Source: Candidatus Avimonas faecium
GTDB lineage: Bacteria > Bacillota > Clostridia > Oscillospirales > Acutalibacteraceae
Length of the DNA stretch: 37,960 nucleotides
Reading direction: 5' to 3'
NCBI GenBank assembly: GCA_904419005.1
Contig: CAJFQI010000020.1
Coordinates: forward strand, 1-37,960
Shown here piece after piece: positions 1 through 7,088 of the stretch (the stretch's first letter is position 1; each line of letters starts with the position of its first letter). The notes beneath the pieces are model-generated. The model was not told where the DNA came from. It searched no databases and saw nothing but the letters and a program-made list of their open reading frames with translations. The position numbers and the translations under genes were made by a program.

Positions 1-364
1 TCGGCGGCTGCGCGGGGGGCTGCATGGTGCTGATGAGTTTGTTGAGCTCGTTTTGCATCAGCGCCCAGCCGATGATCGGGAAGATCAGCTGGAGGATGAG
101 ATACAGCACGCCGCTGTTGCTGCTCGGCCAGCCGCGCATCTGCTTGGCGATGTCAATTTTCTCCCCCATCTTATACGCCCAATAAATCCCGTAAATGTTA
201 CAGGTAACCAACGAGAGAAGGAACGCCACGCCGCCGGAAGCATAGCCCGGGCGGGCGACCAGGACGTTGGAGTCCTCGGTGAGCATAATGTACCAGTAGA
301 TGCCGTAAATGCCGCAGGTGACAATGCTGAGAATGATACAGACGGGAATGCTTCTTTGCCTCAT
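1..364 (-). CDS. DUF4234-type small membrane protein (partial, 3' end outside window)
   Basis: The reading frame opens at an ATG at 364 and is still open at base 1, giving 121 visible codons. The protein shows two repeats of a hydrophobic helix with the motif TCGIYGIYW / TCNIYGIYW (residues about 17-25 and 52-60), then KMGEKIDIAKQ and a third hydrophobic helix (about 86-103). The paired IYGIYW signature and the helix layout are typical of DUF4234 membrane proteins, whose function is unknown. A GGAGGG ribosome binding site lies a few bases before the ATG and a consensus promoter precedes it. The C-terminus begins a Pro/Gln-rich tail where the window ends. Confident on the family, none on function. 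Confidence 0.8.
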   Translation of the reverse strand, partial: MRQRSIPVCIILSIVTCGIYGIYWYIMLTEDSNVLVARPGYASGGVAFLLSLVTCNIYGIYWAYKMGEKIDIAKQMRGWPSSNSGVLYLILQLIFPIIGWALMQNELNKLISTMQPPAQPP

Positions 365-392
365 GTTTGACCCTCCTCTAAGCTTTGCCTTC

Positions 393-421
393 ATTGTACC
401 GTAGGAGTTATCCCCTGTCAA
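393..421 (-). promoter_or_regulatory. SigA-type promoter of the DUF4234 gene
   Basis: On the minus strand, TTGACA (421-416), a 17-base spacer and TACAAT (398-393). It lies about 30 bases upstream of the start codon at 364. The -35 is a perfect consensus match and the -10 is one base off. Confidence 0.8.
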
Positions 422-520
422 TGGATTCTCGAGGATTATTCGCAATTCCGTTCCAGGTATAGGAAGCATTTCTTATGAATTTTCCACATATTTCCTTGCA
501 TCAGGGCCCCCTCGTTCCGC

Positions 521-1444
521 TTAATTAAAATCGGACGCAATCACCTTGCCGCACCCTTCGGGGGAATAAACCCAACGGTCTATGTGGCCGCTGGTCAGGA
601 AATACCGGGGCGGCGCCTTGGCCGCCGGCGCGTCCGCCGTATCAATAATCACCAGCTTGAGCTTCATCTTTTCCGGAAGGATGCTCTTGATGTATACGCC
701 CGCCTGCTGGCCCGGCCGGACCCCCTCCCGCGGCTCGGCCAGGCCGGCGAGGTTGGGGGTGAGCTCCACAAACACCCCGTACTCCTCCACCGACCGGATG
801 ATCCCGGCCACGGTTTCCCCCTGCTCAAACAGGGAGGCATTCTCTTCCCAGGTGCCCAGCAGCTCCCGCTGGGAAAGGCAGATCCGTCCGTTGTCCAGCG
901 AGGATACCACGCCGAAAATGTCCATCCCCGCATCAAGCCGGTCGGAGGGGTGGGAAATCCGGCTGACCGACAGGCTGGCGATCGGCATCAGCGCGGGCAG
1001 ACCGCAGCCCACGTCGCAGAACGCGCCGAAGGACTCCAGCCGGGTGACCCGCGCCGGGATGATATCCCCGCAGCGCAGGCCGTCCAGGTACTCCGCCCGG
1101 CATTTCTCCTGCGCCTCCCGCCGGGAAAGGACGGCCCGCCGCCCGCCGTCCGGCATGTCCTCAAAGCCCTTGACCACAAAGCATACCGGCTTGCTTACCC
1201 GCGAGATCAGCGCGATGTCCCGCGTCGTCCCCTCCGCAATGCCGACCGCGCCGTCCCAATAGGGGATCACGCCCGGCATACAGGGCAGTTCTACATGCAG
1301 GTTATGGCCCGCGTCGCACAGCACCGCGCGCGCCTCAAGGACACGCCCCTCAAGCGCCGCTTCCGCCAGGCCGGAGGCCGTGCGCAGCGCGCTTTGGTTC
1401 CGCGGGGTATTCAGGAGCTGTCCCTCCGGATAATAACGGTTCAT
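521..1444 (-). CDS. S1 RNA-binding domain protein (ribosomal protein S1 homologue)
   Basis: A 307-residue protein built of S1-like OB-fold repeats. The first is degenerate (about residues 33-110), the second clear (about 122-195, GDIIPARVTRLESFGAFCDV, ending ICLSQREL), the third partial (about 206-268, GETVAGIIRSVEEYGVFVEL). The SFGAFCDV and EYGVFVEL strands are the classic S1 signature. Short S1-like proteins are common in Clostridia and are annotated as 30S ribosomal protein S1 homologues; the role is presumably RNA binding in translation or decay. I chose the ATG at 1444 because the S1-like region begins soon after it and GGAA/AAGGA elements precede it; an in-frame start at 1501 would add an unlikely basic tail. 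Monocistronic, divergent from the sigma factor. Confidence 0.75.
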   Translation of the reverse strand: MNRYYPEGQLLNTPRNQSALRTASGLAEAALEGRVLEARAVLCDAGHNLHVELPCMPGVIPYWDGAVGIAEGTTRDIALISRVSKPVCFVVKGFEDMPDGGRRAVLSRREAQEKCRAEYLDGLRCGDIIPARVTRLESFGAFCDVGCGLPALMPIASLSVSRISHPSDRLDAGMDIFGVVSSLDNGRICLSQRELLGTWEENASLFEQGETVAGIIRSVEEYGVFVELTPNLAGLAEPREGVRPGQQAGVYIKSILPEKMKLKLVIIDTADAPAAKAPPRYFLTSGHIDRWVYSPEGCGKVIASDFN

Positions 1445-1868
1445 GTTCCTTGACCATTCCTTTCTTGATGGAGCCGCGCAGGATTGCCGGAAACGGCCCA
1501 TCTGCGCCGCCGGCTATGCTCCGCCGCCTTCTCCGCGGGTAAGCGCCGCGCCCCTTTCCTCATCACCCCATCTATATGCGCCGCGGCTTCCCCGCAGACC
1601 GGGCGCCGGGAATTTTTCTGAGCCGCCCGCCGCCGGTTTTCCGGAGAGGACCCGCGTGCTTGCGTGGGCGCGGGAGGCCGGCGGACGCCGCCGGCCTGCG
1701 CCGTCACCAGGCCGCAAGCCGGTAGGGCCGGCCTTCCAGGGATGCGCAGGGGCCCGCACATCCCTGTACGCTGCAAATTCCGGCGGAATGAACCTTTCCG
1801 CTTAAAAATCCGTCTATATATATGAAACCGGTTTCCCGCAAGACAACATCCGAAAAGGGAGGGACAGT
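1445..1868. other. Intergenic region between S1-domain gene and sigma factor
   Basis: About 420 bases without a credible gene; short frames here have no family-like sequence and no ribosome binding sites. The right edge holds an ECF-like promoter (1789-1816) and a perfect 12-base palindrome GAAACCGGTTTC (1824-1835) between that promoter and the sigma-factor start, a possible operator. Confidence 0.6.
1789..1816 (+). promoter_or_regulatory. ECF-sigma-like promoter of the sigma-factor gene
   Basis: TGAACC (1789-1794), 16 bases, then CGTCTA (1811-1816). This matches the general ECF promoter pattern (AAC-containing -35, CGTC -10) rather than the SigA pattern seen elsewhere in the window. It sits about 50 bases upstream of the sigma-factor ATG at 1869, so autoregulation is a natural inference. 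Confidence 0.55.
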
Positions 1869-3134
1869 ATGGACGAATTTGCGCAGCTGCTGGCGCGGCA
1901 TCGGAACGCCCTGGAACGCTTTGTCCGGTTCCGGGTGAGCAACGCCTTTGACGCGGACGACATTATACAGGAAGCCTGCCTGAGCGCGTACCGGAGCTTC
2001 CCGGCGCTGAAGGATGCGTCAGCATTCAAGCCGTGGCTCCTCCGCATTGCCCGCAGCAAGTGCTGCGACTATTTCCGCCGGCTGGCAAAGGCCGCGGAAA
2101 TCCCGCTCGGCGAAATCGCGGAAAAGCGTCTATCCTACGGGCGGATGGGCGTTACAATGGCAAGCCCGGTGGAAGAAACGCTCCAAAAGCTGGGGGACAA
2201 AGATCAGCAGGTGTTAACCCTGTACTATTACCGCGGGCTTGCGCAGCGCGAGATTGCCAAGCGGCTGAGCGTCCCTGTAGGCACGGTGAAAAGCCGGCTG
2301 CATACCGCCAAAGCAAATTTCAAGGCGCTGTATCCCGCCCCGCAAATTACGGAAAAAGGAGGAAACCCTATGAAATCGCTTCCCGAATACCTGCCCGCTT
2401 ATACTATCCAGCAATCCGACAAAGCCCCCTTTGCCGTCAAGTTTGAAGAGCTGACAGGCTGGTTTATTATCCCCCGGATGCATGAAACGTGTACCTGGGC
2501 GCAGTATGATATGCCGGAAAGGAAGATCACGGACATCTATTCGTCTACAGTGGAAAAAAAGGTGGTCCTGCATGGGATTGAAGGCGTGGAAATAAGAAAT
2601 ACCCATCGCAAGGCCGGCGCCGGCCCGGACGAAGCGGCCGTGTTTTTCTTCATTGCGCAGCTTACGGACCGCTATTGCCGCTGGCTCGGAAACCGTTACT
2701 GGGAGGACGGGGCAGAGCATATCCTGACCTTCCTGGACGGGGACGAATTCCTCAGCGCATGGGGCGCGGGAGAGAACAACGCTGGGGAACCGGTGGACAT
2801 AAGGCCCCGCGGCCTGATCGCCCGCAGCGGGGATAAGATTTCGTCCGACAGGGACACGGCCACCGACTGCGTAGGGAGGTACAGCGTCCGCCTTGCCGGC
2901 AAAACCTACGATACCAACCTTTTGATCAGCCTTTTCCACGGCGGCCCCCTCACCGAGCAGTATATTGATAAAACGGGGCGCACCGTCCTCTGGCGGCGGT
3001 TTAACCGCGACGACTGGGAGATTGGGAAATACGGGATGAAATGGAGCGAACGGTTCCCGGAAAACCAGCGCATCACCGTAAACGGTGCAACGTATGTGCA
3101 TTGGTACGACTGCATCAGCGACTATGTCTGCTAA
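1869..3134 (+). CDS. Sigma-70-family (ECF-like) sigma factor fused to a C-terminal domain
   Basis: The first about 155 residues are an ECF-like sigma factor: region 2 (about 10-72, with DADDIIQEACLSAYRSF and FKPWLLRIARSKCCDYFR) and region 4 (about 102-153, helix-turn-helix GLAQREIAKRLSVPVGTVKSRL). Residues 168-421 form a second domain with no DNA-binding look, rich in aromatic and charged residues, containing GWFIIPRM, TDRYCRW, TFLDGDEFLSAWG and ending in TVLWRRFNRDDW ... YVHWYDCISDYVC. This fused architecture is, as I recall, common in Clostridia; the C-terminal part may sense a ligand or act in place of an anti-sigma factor (inference). Start: GGGAGGG just before the ATG at 1869. At the boundary a perfect ribosome binding site and in-frame ATG occur (see 2356-2372). 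No anti-sigma gene is adjacent. A strong terminator follows. Confidence 0.85.
   Translation: MDEFAQLLARHRNALERFVRFRVSNAFDADDIIQEACLSAYRSFPALKDASAFKPWLLRIARSKCCDYFRRLAKAAEIPLGEIAEKRLSYGRMGVTMASPVEETLQKLGDKDQQVLTLYYYRGLAQREIAKRLSVPVGTVKSRLHTAKANFKALYPAPQITEKGGNPMKSLPEYLPAYTIQQSDKAPFAVKFEELTGWFIIPRMHETCTWAQYDMPERKITDIYSSTVEKKVVLHGIEGVEIRNTHRKAGAGPDEAAVFFFIAQLTDRYCRWLGNRYWEDGAEHILTFLDGDEFLSAWGAGENNAGEPVDIRPRGLIARSGDKISSDRDTATDCVGRYSVRLAGKTYDTNLLISLFHGGPLTEQYIDKTGRTVLWRRFNRDDWEIGKYGMKWSERFPENQRITVNGATYVHWYDCISDYVC
2356..2372 (+). promoter_or_regulatory. Internal ribosome binding site and in-frame ATG at the sigma-factor domain boundary
   Basis: AAGGAGG at 2356-2362, a 7-base spacer, and ATG at 2370-2372, in frame with the sigma-factor gene (Met168). 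It lies exactly where the C-terminal domain begins. It could direct separate synthesis of the 254-residue C-terminal domain, or be a relic of two genes that fused. Confidence 0.6.
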
Positions 3135-3240
3135 AATAAGCATCCAACGGGAAAGCCGGCGGTATTTCCCCTGCGGGCAAAGCCCCATGATCTCCGCCCC
3201 ATCCAAGGCGTATGTGCGTCAGCCGCGCGCAGGCTGTACA

Positions 3241-3278
3241 AAAGAGGAGGCAGGGGTGTCCACCCCTGCCTCCTCTTT
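3241..3278 (+). terminator. Rho-independent terminator after the sigma factor
   Basis: A perfect 18-base-pair stem (3241-3258 with 3261-3278) closed by a 2-base gap in the written sequence, so the real loop is slightly larger. It lies about 105 bases after the sigma-factor stop. The stem ends in AAAG/CTTT, giving a T-rich 3' edge on either strand. Confidence 0.75.
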
Positions 3279-3392
3279 GATCCCCCTTTGGCCGCGCGGC
3301 CAAGGACGTCAAGAAGCGGAAGCCCCTCCGACGACAGCCTTCCGCCAGTATGCGCCCTTCTTCTCGGCAGCCCGCCGGAAGGGCATATCCAC

Positions 3393-3427
3393 AAGGAAAG
3401 CCCGCCGGACGCGGCGGGCTTTTCCTT
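3393..3427 (-). terminator. Terminator of rsmI
   Basis: Inverted repeat AAGGAAA(A)GCCCGCCG / CGGCGGGCTTTCCTT, whose outer arm reaches the rsmI stop codon (3426-3428). On the minus strand it ends in a CTTTCCTT run. Confidence 0.65.
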
Positions 3428-4250
3428 ACCGCGCGACAAGGCGGTAAATTTCCCCCTTTTTGACGCCGGTTTCCGCCGCCGCGCGTTTCGCCGCCTCCGA
3501 AGCGGAGAACCCCTGCGCCATATAGCCGGCGGCCAGCTCCGCCGCCTGCTCGGGCGTTATCTCCGCCGGGGCGGGAGGGGCCGCGCCCTCAACCACCAGC
3601 ACAAACTCCCCCCGGGGCGTCTCCTGGCGGAAGCGGCAGGCCGCCTGCGCCAGGGTGGTGCGGATGACCTCCTCATGGATCTTGGTCAGCTCCCTCACCA
3701 AGGCGACCCGCCGGTCCCCGAAGGCCGCATAGAGATCCTCCAGCGTGGAAGGCAGCTTATGCGGCGCTTCGTAAAACACCATGGTGCGCCGCTCCTGCTT
3801 AAGGGATTCCAGATGCTCCTGCCGGCCCCGTTTATTCATGCTTAAAAACCCTTCAAAGGTAAAGCGGCCGGAGGGCAGGCCGGATACCGCCAGCGCCGTG
3901 ACTACCGCGCTGGGCCCCGGCACCACGCCGACCGGGATCCCCCGCTCATGGCACAGGGCGACCAGGTCCTCCCCCGGGTCGGAGATGGCCGGCATCCCGG
4001 CATCGGTGACCAGGACGGCGTTTTCCCCCGCCTCTAGGCGGGCAGCGATCTGTTCCCCGCGCTCCCGCTTATTGTGCTCAAAATAGCTCACCAGCGGCTT
4101 TTTGATCCCAAAATGGGTGAGGAGTCCCAGCGTTACCCGCGTATCCTCCGCCGCGATGAAATCGCAGCTTTCCAACGCCTGCACCGCGCGCGGCGAAAGA
4201 TCAGACAAGTTGCCGATCGGTGTCCCCACCAATGTCAATACGCCCGCCAT
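3426..4250 (-). CDS. rsmI: 16S rRNA (cytidine(1402)-2'-O)-methyltransferase RsmI
   Basis: A 274-residue protein of normal RsmI length. RsmI uses S-adenosylmethionine to 2'-O-methylate C1402 in the ribosomal P site. It opens with LTLVGTPIGNLSDLSPRAVQAL, followed by AAEDTR (about 34-39), the SAM-pocket segment VTDAGMPAISDPG, VVPGPSAVVTAL and FEGFL, then FYEAPHKL and the RELTKIHEEV segment, all family hallmarks of this tetrapyrrole-methylase fold. The C-terminal helices end in GVKKGEIYRLV. GGAGG precedes the ATG at 4250. It is the last gene of the conserved yabB-rsmI neighbourhood; yazA, present between them in B. subtilis, is absent, and a 243-base gap separates it from the YabB gene. Confidence 0.95.
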   Translation of the reverse strand: MAGVLTLVGTPIGNLSDLSPRAVQALESCDFIAAEDTRVTLGLLTHFGIKKPLVSYFEHNKRERGEQIAARLEAGENAVLVTDAGMPAISDPGEDLVALCHERGIPVGVVPGPSAVVTALAVSGLPSGRFTFEGFLSMNKRGRQEHLESLKQERRTMVFYEAPHKLPSTLEDLYAAFGDRRVALVRELTKIHEEVIRTTLAQAACRFRQETPRGEFVLVVEGAAPPAPAEITPEQAAELAAGYMAQGFSASEAAKRAAAETGVKKGEIYRLVAR

Positions 4251-4493
4251 AAAAATCCTCCAAGTATATTTTTGTATATAAAATCCTTATAGTATTTAGT
4301 AATAAGGCGTAATATGCCTTGTTCGGCCCTTTGCTGGGACCCCGTTCAGCACCGCAGCGTCCTCCCGGTGGAAAACCCTTCCGGAGGCAGGGCATGCAAT
4401 GCCGGAGAGGATGATGCGGACGGCCGGGCCGGTACAACGCCTGTTTTCCATCCCCATCCCTGTCCCCTTTCCCTGACCGGGCCGCCGCCCCTG

Positions 4494-5249
4494 TCAGGAG
4501 CCCCCGCCTTCCAGCAGGGGGGCTTCCACCCGCAGGCCGCCGGGACGGCCGCCCTTGCGGCCCTCACACAAAAAGAGCCACGGCGCTTTATCCGGCGCCG
4601 GCTGGGCAAAGCGCAGGCGCTTCGGCTCCAGGCCGGCCCCGCGCAGGGCCGCCAGGACATCCGTCAGCCGTTCCGGCCGGTGGCAGAGGCAGAAGCGCCC
4701 GCCGGGACGCAGCAGGCCGGCGGCCGCTTGGGCCGCATCGGCCAGGGTGCAGCCGGGCAGAGAGGGATCCGCGGTTTCGTGCCGGGCAATCCGGGCAGCC
4801 GGGGAGGGGGATACGCCGCCGCTGCCCGGCGGGAAATAGGGCGGGTTGATCGCCGCCAGATCCATCGTCCCCGGCTCCAGCCATTCCCGCCAGCGGCGCA
4901 GGTCGGCGGTATGCACCCGCAGGCGGGCGGCAAAGCCGCTGTCCTGCGCCGACCGCTTGGCCAGTTCCGCGGCGGCCGGCTGGATTTCAAGGGCGTCAAC
5001 CGTCAGCTCCGGCCGGCCCAAGCACCAAAGGACGGCCAGGATGCCGCAGCCCGCCCCTAAATCGACCGCACGGCGGGCGGGCGGCTTTGCCGCCGCCCGC
5101 TTGCCGGAATGGGGCGCATCGCCCCCAGGCTCATACGCTGCCAGCGAAAAGCGGGCCAGCAGCAGCGCATCCTGCCCAAACCGGTGCTCCTGCGATATCC
5201 AGACGCCCGCCCCGCCGCCGAGCGGCTCCCATTGCGGCATACCGGCCAT
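4494..5249 (-). CDS. YabB/TrmN6-type tRNA (adenine-N6)-methyltransferase
   Basis: A 251-residue class I methyltransferase. Motif I is VDLGAGCGILAV (about 62-73), the acidic residue after strand 2 lies in ALEIQ (86-90), and the catalytic N6-adenine motif NPPYF is at 135-139. The N-terminal HRFGQDALLLARF matches the QD-x3-L segment of the tRNA1(Val) A37 N6-methyltransferase family (E. coli TrmN6/YfiC; B. subtilis YabB). It lies just upstream of rsmI, as yabB does in B. subtilis, which supports the assignment. It is Ala/Pro-rich, with a low-complexity insert about 41-58 before motif I. Start 5249 has AGGA seven bases upstream; Met4 (5240) is an alternative. Confidence 0.85.
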   Translation of the reverse strand: MAGMPQWEPLGGGAGVWISQEHRFGQDALLLARFSLAAYEPGGDAPHSGKRAAAKPPARRAVDLGAGCGILAVLWCLGRPELTVDALEIQPAAAELAKRSAQDSGFAARLRVHTADLRRWREWLEPGTMDLAAINPPYFPPGSGGVSPSPAARIARHETADPSLPGCTLADAAQAAAGLLRPGGRFCLCHRPERLTDVLAALRGAGLEPKRLRFAQPAPDKAPWLFLCEGRKGGRPGGLRVEAPLLEGGGS

Positions 5250-5439
5250 CCCCCTATCCTGTTGCTTTTCTCATTCTTCCTGCCATCCCGGCAGCCGACC
5301 CTGCTGGGCGGCGGGCGCTCGGATGCTCCCGCATACCGCCTGGCGGCCTGCGGGCGGCTTTCTCCTCAGCCCCCGCAGGGCAGGCTGCTTCGGCCCGCGG
5401 GTCACGGAACAGGCGGCCGGCAGAAACCGCCTTCCCGCC

Positions 5440-5483
5440 AAAAAGACATTGCCGGGCAGCCCGCAGCGGGCCGCCCGGCAATG
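5440..5483 (-). terminator. Strong terminator after the ferredoxin gene
   Basis: An 11-base-pair outer stem (CATTGCCGGGC with GCCCGGCAATG, 5447-5457 and 5473-5483) with a further GC-rich inner pairing, followed on the minus strand by TCTTTTT. It begins about 14 bases after the ferredoxin stop. Confidence 0.8.
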
Positions 5484-5496
5484 GAGCGTGCAGAAC

Positions 5497-5725
<229 letters not shown>

Positions 5726-5791
5726 AGGTTTTTTGCGGAAAAAAGATAGCCCGAGCGAAAAATCCTTTTGGCTTTTCTGTTAAAAAAGGGA

Positions 5792-6658
5792 TCACTTTTC
5801 CAGGCTTCCCAGCTCTTCGAGCTCCTTTTTCTCCACCTTGATGCGGCCGTCGCGGATCACCTTGACGTCCCGGACGTGAACCGAAACCGGGGGAGAATCC
5901 GGCGCCTTGTCCAGACGCACCTTCAGCATCCCGGTCAGCAGGCTCGATTCCGCGACCACGCCGCGGCCTTCCTTGGTGGAAACCAGAGCCCCGGCCTTCG
6001 GGGTAATCTTCAGCAGGGATTCGTAAGCCTCCTGCTCATATTTCAGGCAGCACATCAGCCGCCCGCAGGCGCCGGAGATTTTGGTCGGGTTCAGGGACAG
6101 CCCCTGCTCCTTAGCCATCTTGATCGAAACCGGCTGGAAATCGTTCAGGAACTGGGAACAGCAGAAGGGGCGGCCGCAGATCCCCAGGCCGCCGAGCATC
6201 TTCGCCTCGTCCCGCACGCCGATCTGCCGCAGCTCGATCCGGGTGCGGAAAACCGACGCCAGATCCTTGACCAGCTCGCGGAAATCCACCCGCCCGTCGG
6301 CGGTAAAATAAAACAGAATTTTGGAGTTGTCAAAGGTGTATTCCACCCGCGTCAGCTTCATATCAAGCTTGTGCGCCGCGATTTTTTCCTGGCAGATGGC
6401 AAAGGCCTTGGCCTCCTTTTCCGTGTTCTCCTTGGAACGGCGGATATCCTCCGCCGTCGCGGGACGGACCACCTTTTTCAGCGGCTTGACGATTTCCGAA
6501 TCATCCACCTCCCGGTTTTCCGTGACAACCTCGCCGCATTCCACCCCGCGGGCGGTTTCCACCACAACCAGGCTACCCCGCGCCAGGGTATGCCCGGCGG
6601 GGTCAAAAAAATATACCTTGCTCATGCTTTTAAAACGAACGCCGATTATTTCCGCCAT
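5792..6658 (-). CDS. ricT: PSP1-domain protein RicT (YaaT)
   Basis: A 288-residue RicT/YaaT protein. In B. subtilis RicT joins RicA and RicF in the Fe-S-bearing Y-complex that stimulates RNase Y-dependent mRNA processing and affects sporulation and competence. The N-terminus is IIGVRFKSMSKVYFFDP; the PSP1 core contains FRTRIELRQIGVRDEAKMLGG; then comes the cysteine cluster CGRPFCCSQF and CGRLMCCLKYE, which supplies the cluster ligands. An upstream open extension exists to 7297, but it has no family-like sequence and spans the repeats described below. The ATG at 6658 (GAGG upstream) starts the homologous sequence. Neighbours holB and darA match B. subtilis order. It appears to have its own promoter and a long leader. 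Confidence 0.93.
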   Translation of the reverse strand: MAEIIGVRFKSMSKVYFFDPAGHTLARGSLVVVETARGVECGEVVTENREVDDSEIVKPLKKVVRPATAEDIRRSKENTEKEAKAFAICQEKIAAHKLDMKLTRVEYTFDNSKILFYFTADGRVDFRELVKDLASVFRTRIELRQIGVRDEAKMLGGLGICGRPFCCSQFLNDFQPVSIKMAKEQGLSLNPTKISGACGRLMCCLKYEQEAYESLLKITPKAGALVSTKEGRGVVAESSLLTGMLKVRLDKAPDSPPVSVHVRDVKVIRDGRIKVEKKELEELGSLEK

Positions 6659-6798
6659 GGGAACCTCATTTCTCGCCGCTGCAAAAATCGGGCCGTACCC
6701 GGTATACGCATCCCCGCGGCGGGAGGACGCGCATAGCAAAGGCGCAGGGAGCACGGCGCACGGAGCGCCATAAAAAGCAAAAAACCTTATCAGAATGC

Positions 6799-6845
6799 GC
6801 CGCCTATCCGGCTTCTTTTCCAGCCTTTCCCGGCGGCGCATCCGA
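6799..6845. repeat. 47-base direct repeat, copy 1
   Basis: Identical to 6884-6930 except at one base (A/T near 6822). It starts GCCGCCTATCCGG and ends GGCGGCGCATCCGA, so its own ends are complementary. It is followed on the plus strand by inverted repeat AAATGCC-TCC-GGCATTT. Confidence 0.9.
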
Positions 6846-6883
6846 AATGCCTCCGGCATTTCCCTGCCGGCTTCTTTCCCGCG

Positions 6884-6930
6884 GCCGCCTATCCGGCTTC
6901 TTTTCCTGCCTTTCCCGGCGGCGCATCCGA
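6884..6930. repeat. 47-base direct repeat, copy 2
   Basis: Second copy of the 6799-6845 module, 85 bases away. It is followed by GAAACGC-TCC-GCGTTTC, a different stem sequence around the same TCC loop, i.e. base pairing kept while sequence changed. Confidence 0.9.
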
Positions 6931-6958
6931 GAAACGCTCCGCGTTTCTCCTTCTTTAT

Positions 6959-6987
6959 ATTATAGCATGAAGGCAGGATGCCTGCAA
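6959..6987 (-). promoter_or_regulatory. SigA-type promoter of ricT
   Basis: Minus strand: TTGCAG (6987-6982), 17-base spacer, TATAAT (6964-6959). It lies about 100 bases downstream of the holB stop and about 300 bases upstream of ricT. Confidence 0.7.
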
Positions 6988-7088
6988 GAAAACGGCCGCG
7001 GATTTCCCGTTTTTGCAGCATTTCCCACCCGGCTCGCCCTGTCCAAAGCGGCAGAAGCCCCCGCCGGATGTGGGACAGAGGCGGCCCG

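Larger units (their letters stand above)
6659..7088 (-). promoter_or_regulatory. Long structured leader between holB and ricT
   Basis: About 430 bases with no credible gene. From the promoter at 6959-6987 a transcript would carry a roughly 295-base leader to the ricT ATG. In transcript order it contains: hairpin A (GAGAAACGC-GGA-GCGTTTCTC), module copy 2, hairpin B (GAAATGCC-GGA-GGCATTTC), module copy 1, then a T-rich stretch (about 6768-6785 on the minus strand). Module copy 1 can fold into a 10-base-pair stem, ATGCGCCGCC with GGCGGCGCAT. The arrangement resembles a regulatory or attenuating leader, or an intergenic palindromic repeat element; which of these is unresolved. Confidence 0.55.

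Noticed and set aside
2214-3206. A 330-residue minus-strand frame
   Set aside because: Antisense to the sigma factor's C-terminal domain; no ribosome binding site.
6799-6930. Possible CRISPR repeats
   Set aside because: Only two copies, and each is followed by a hairpin of different sequence rather than spacers; no cas genes.
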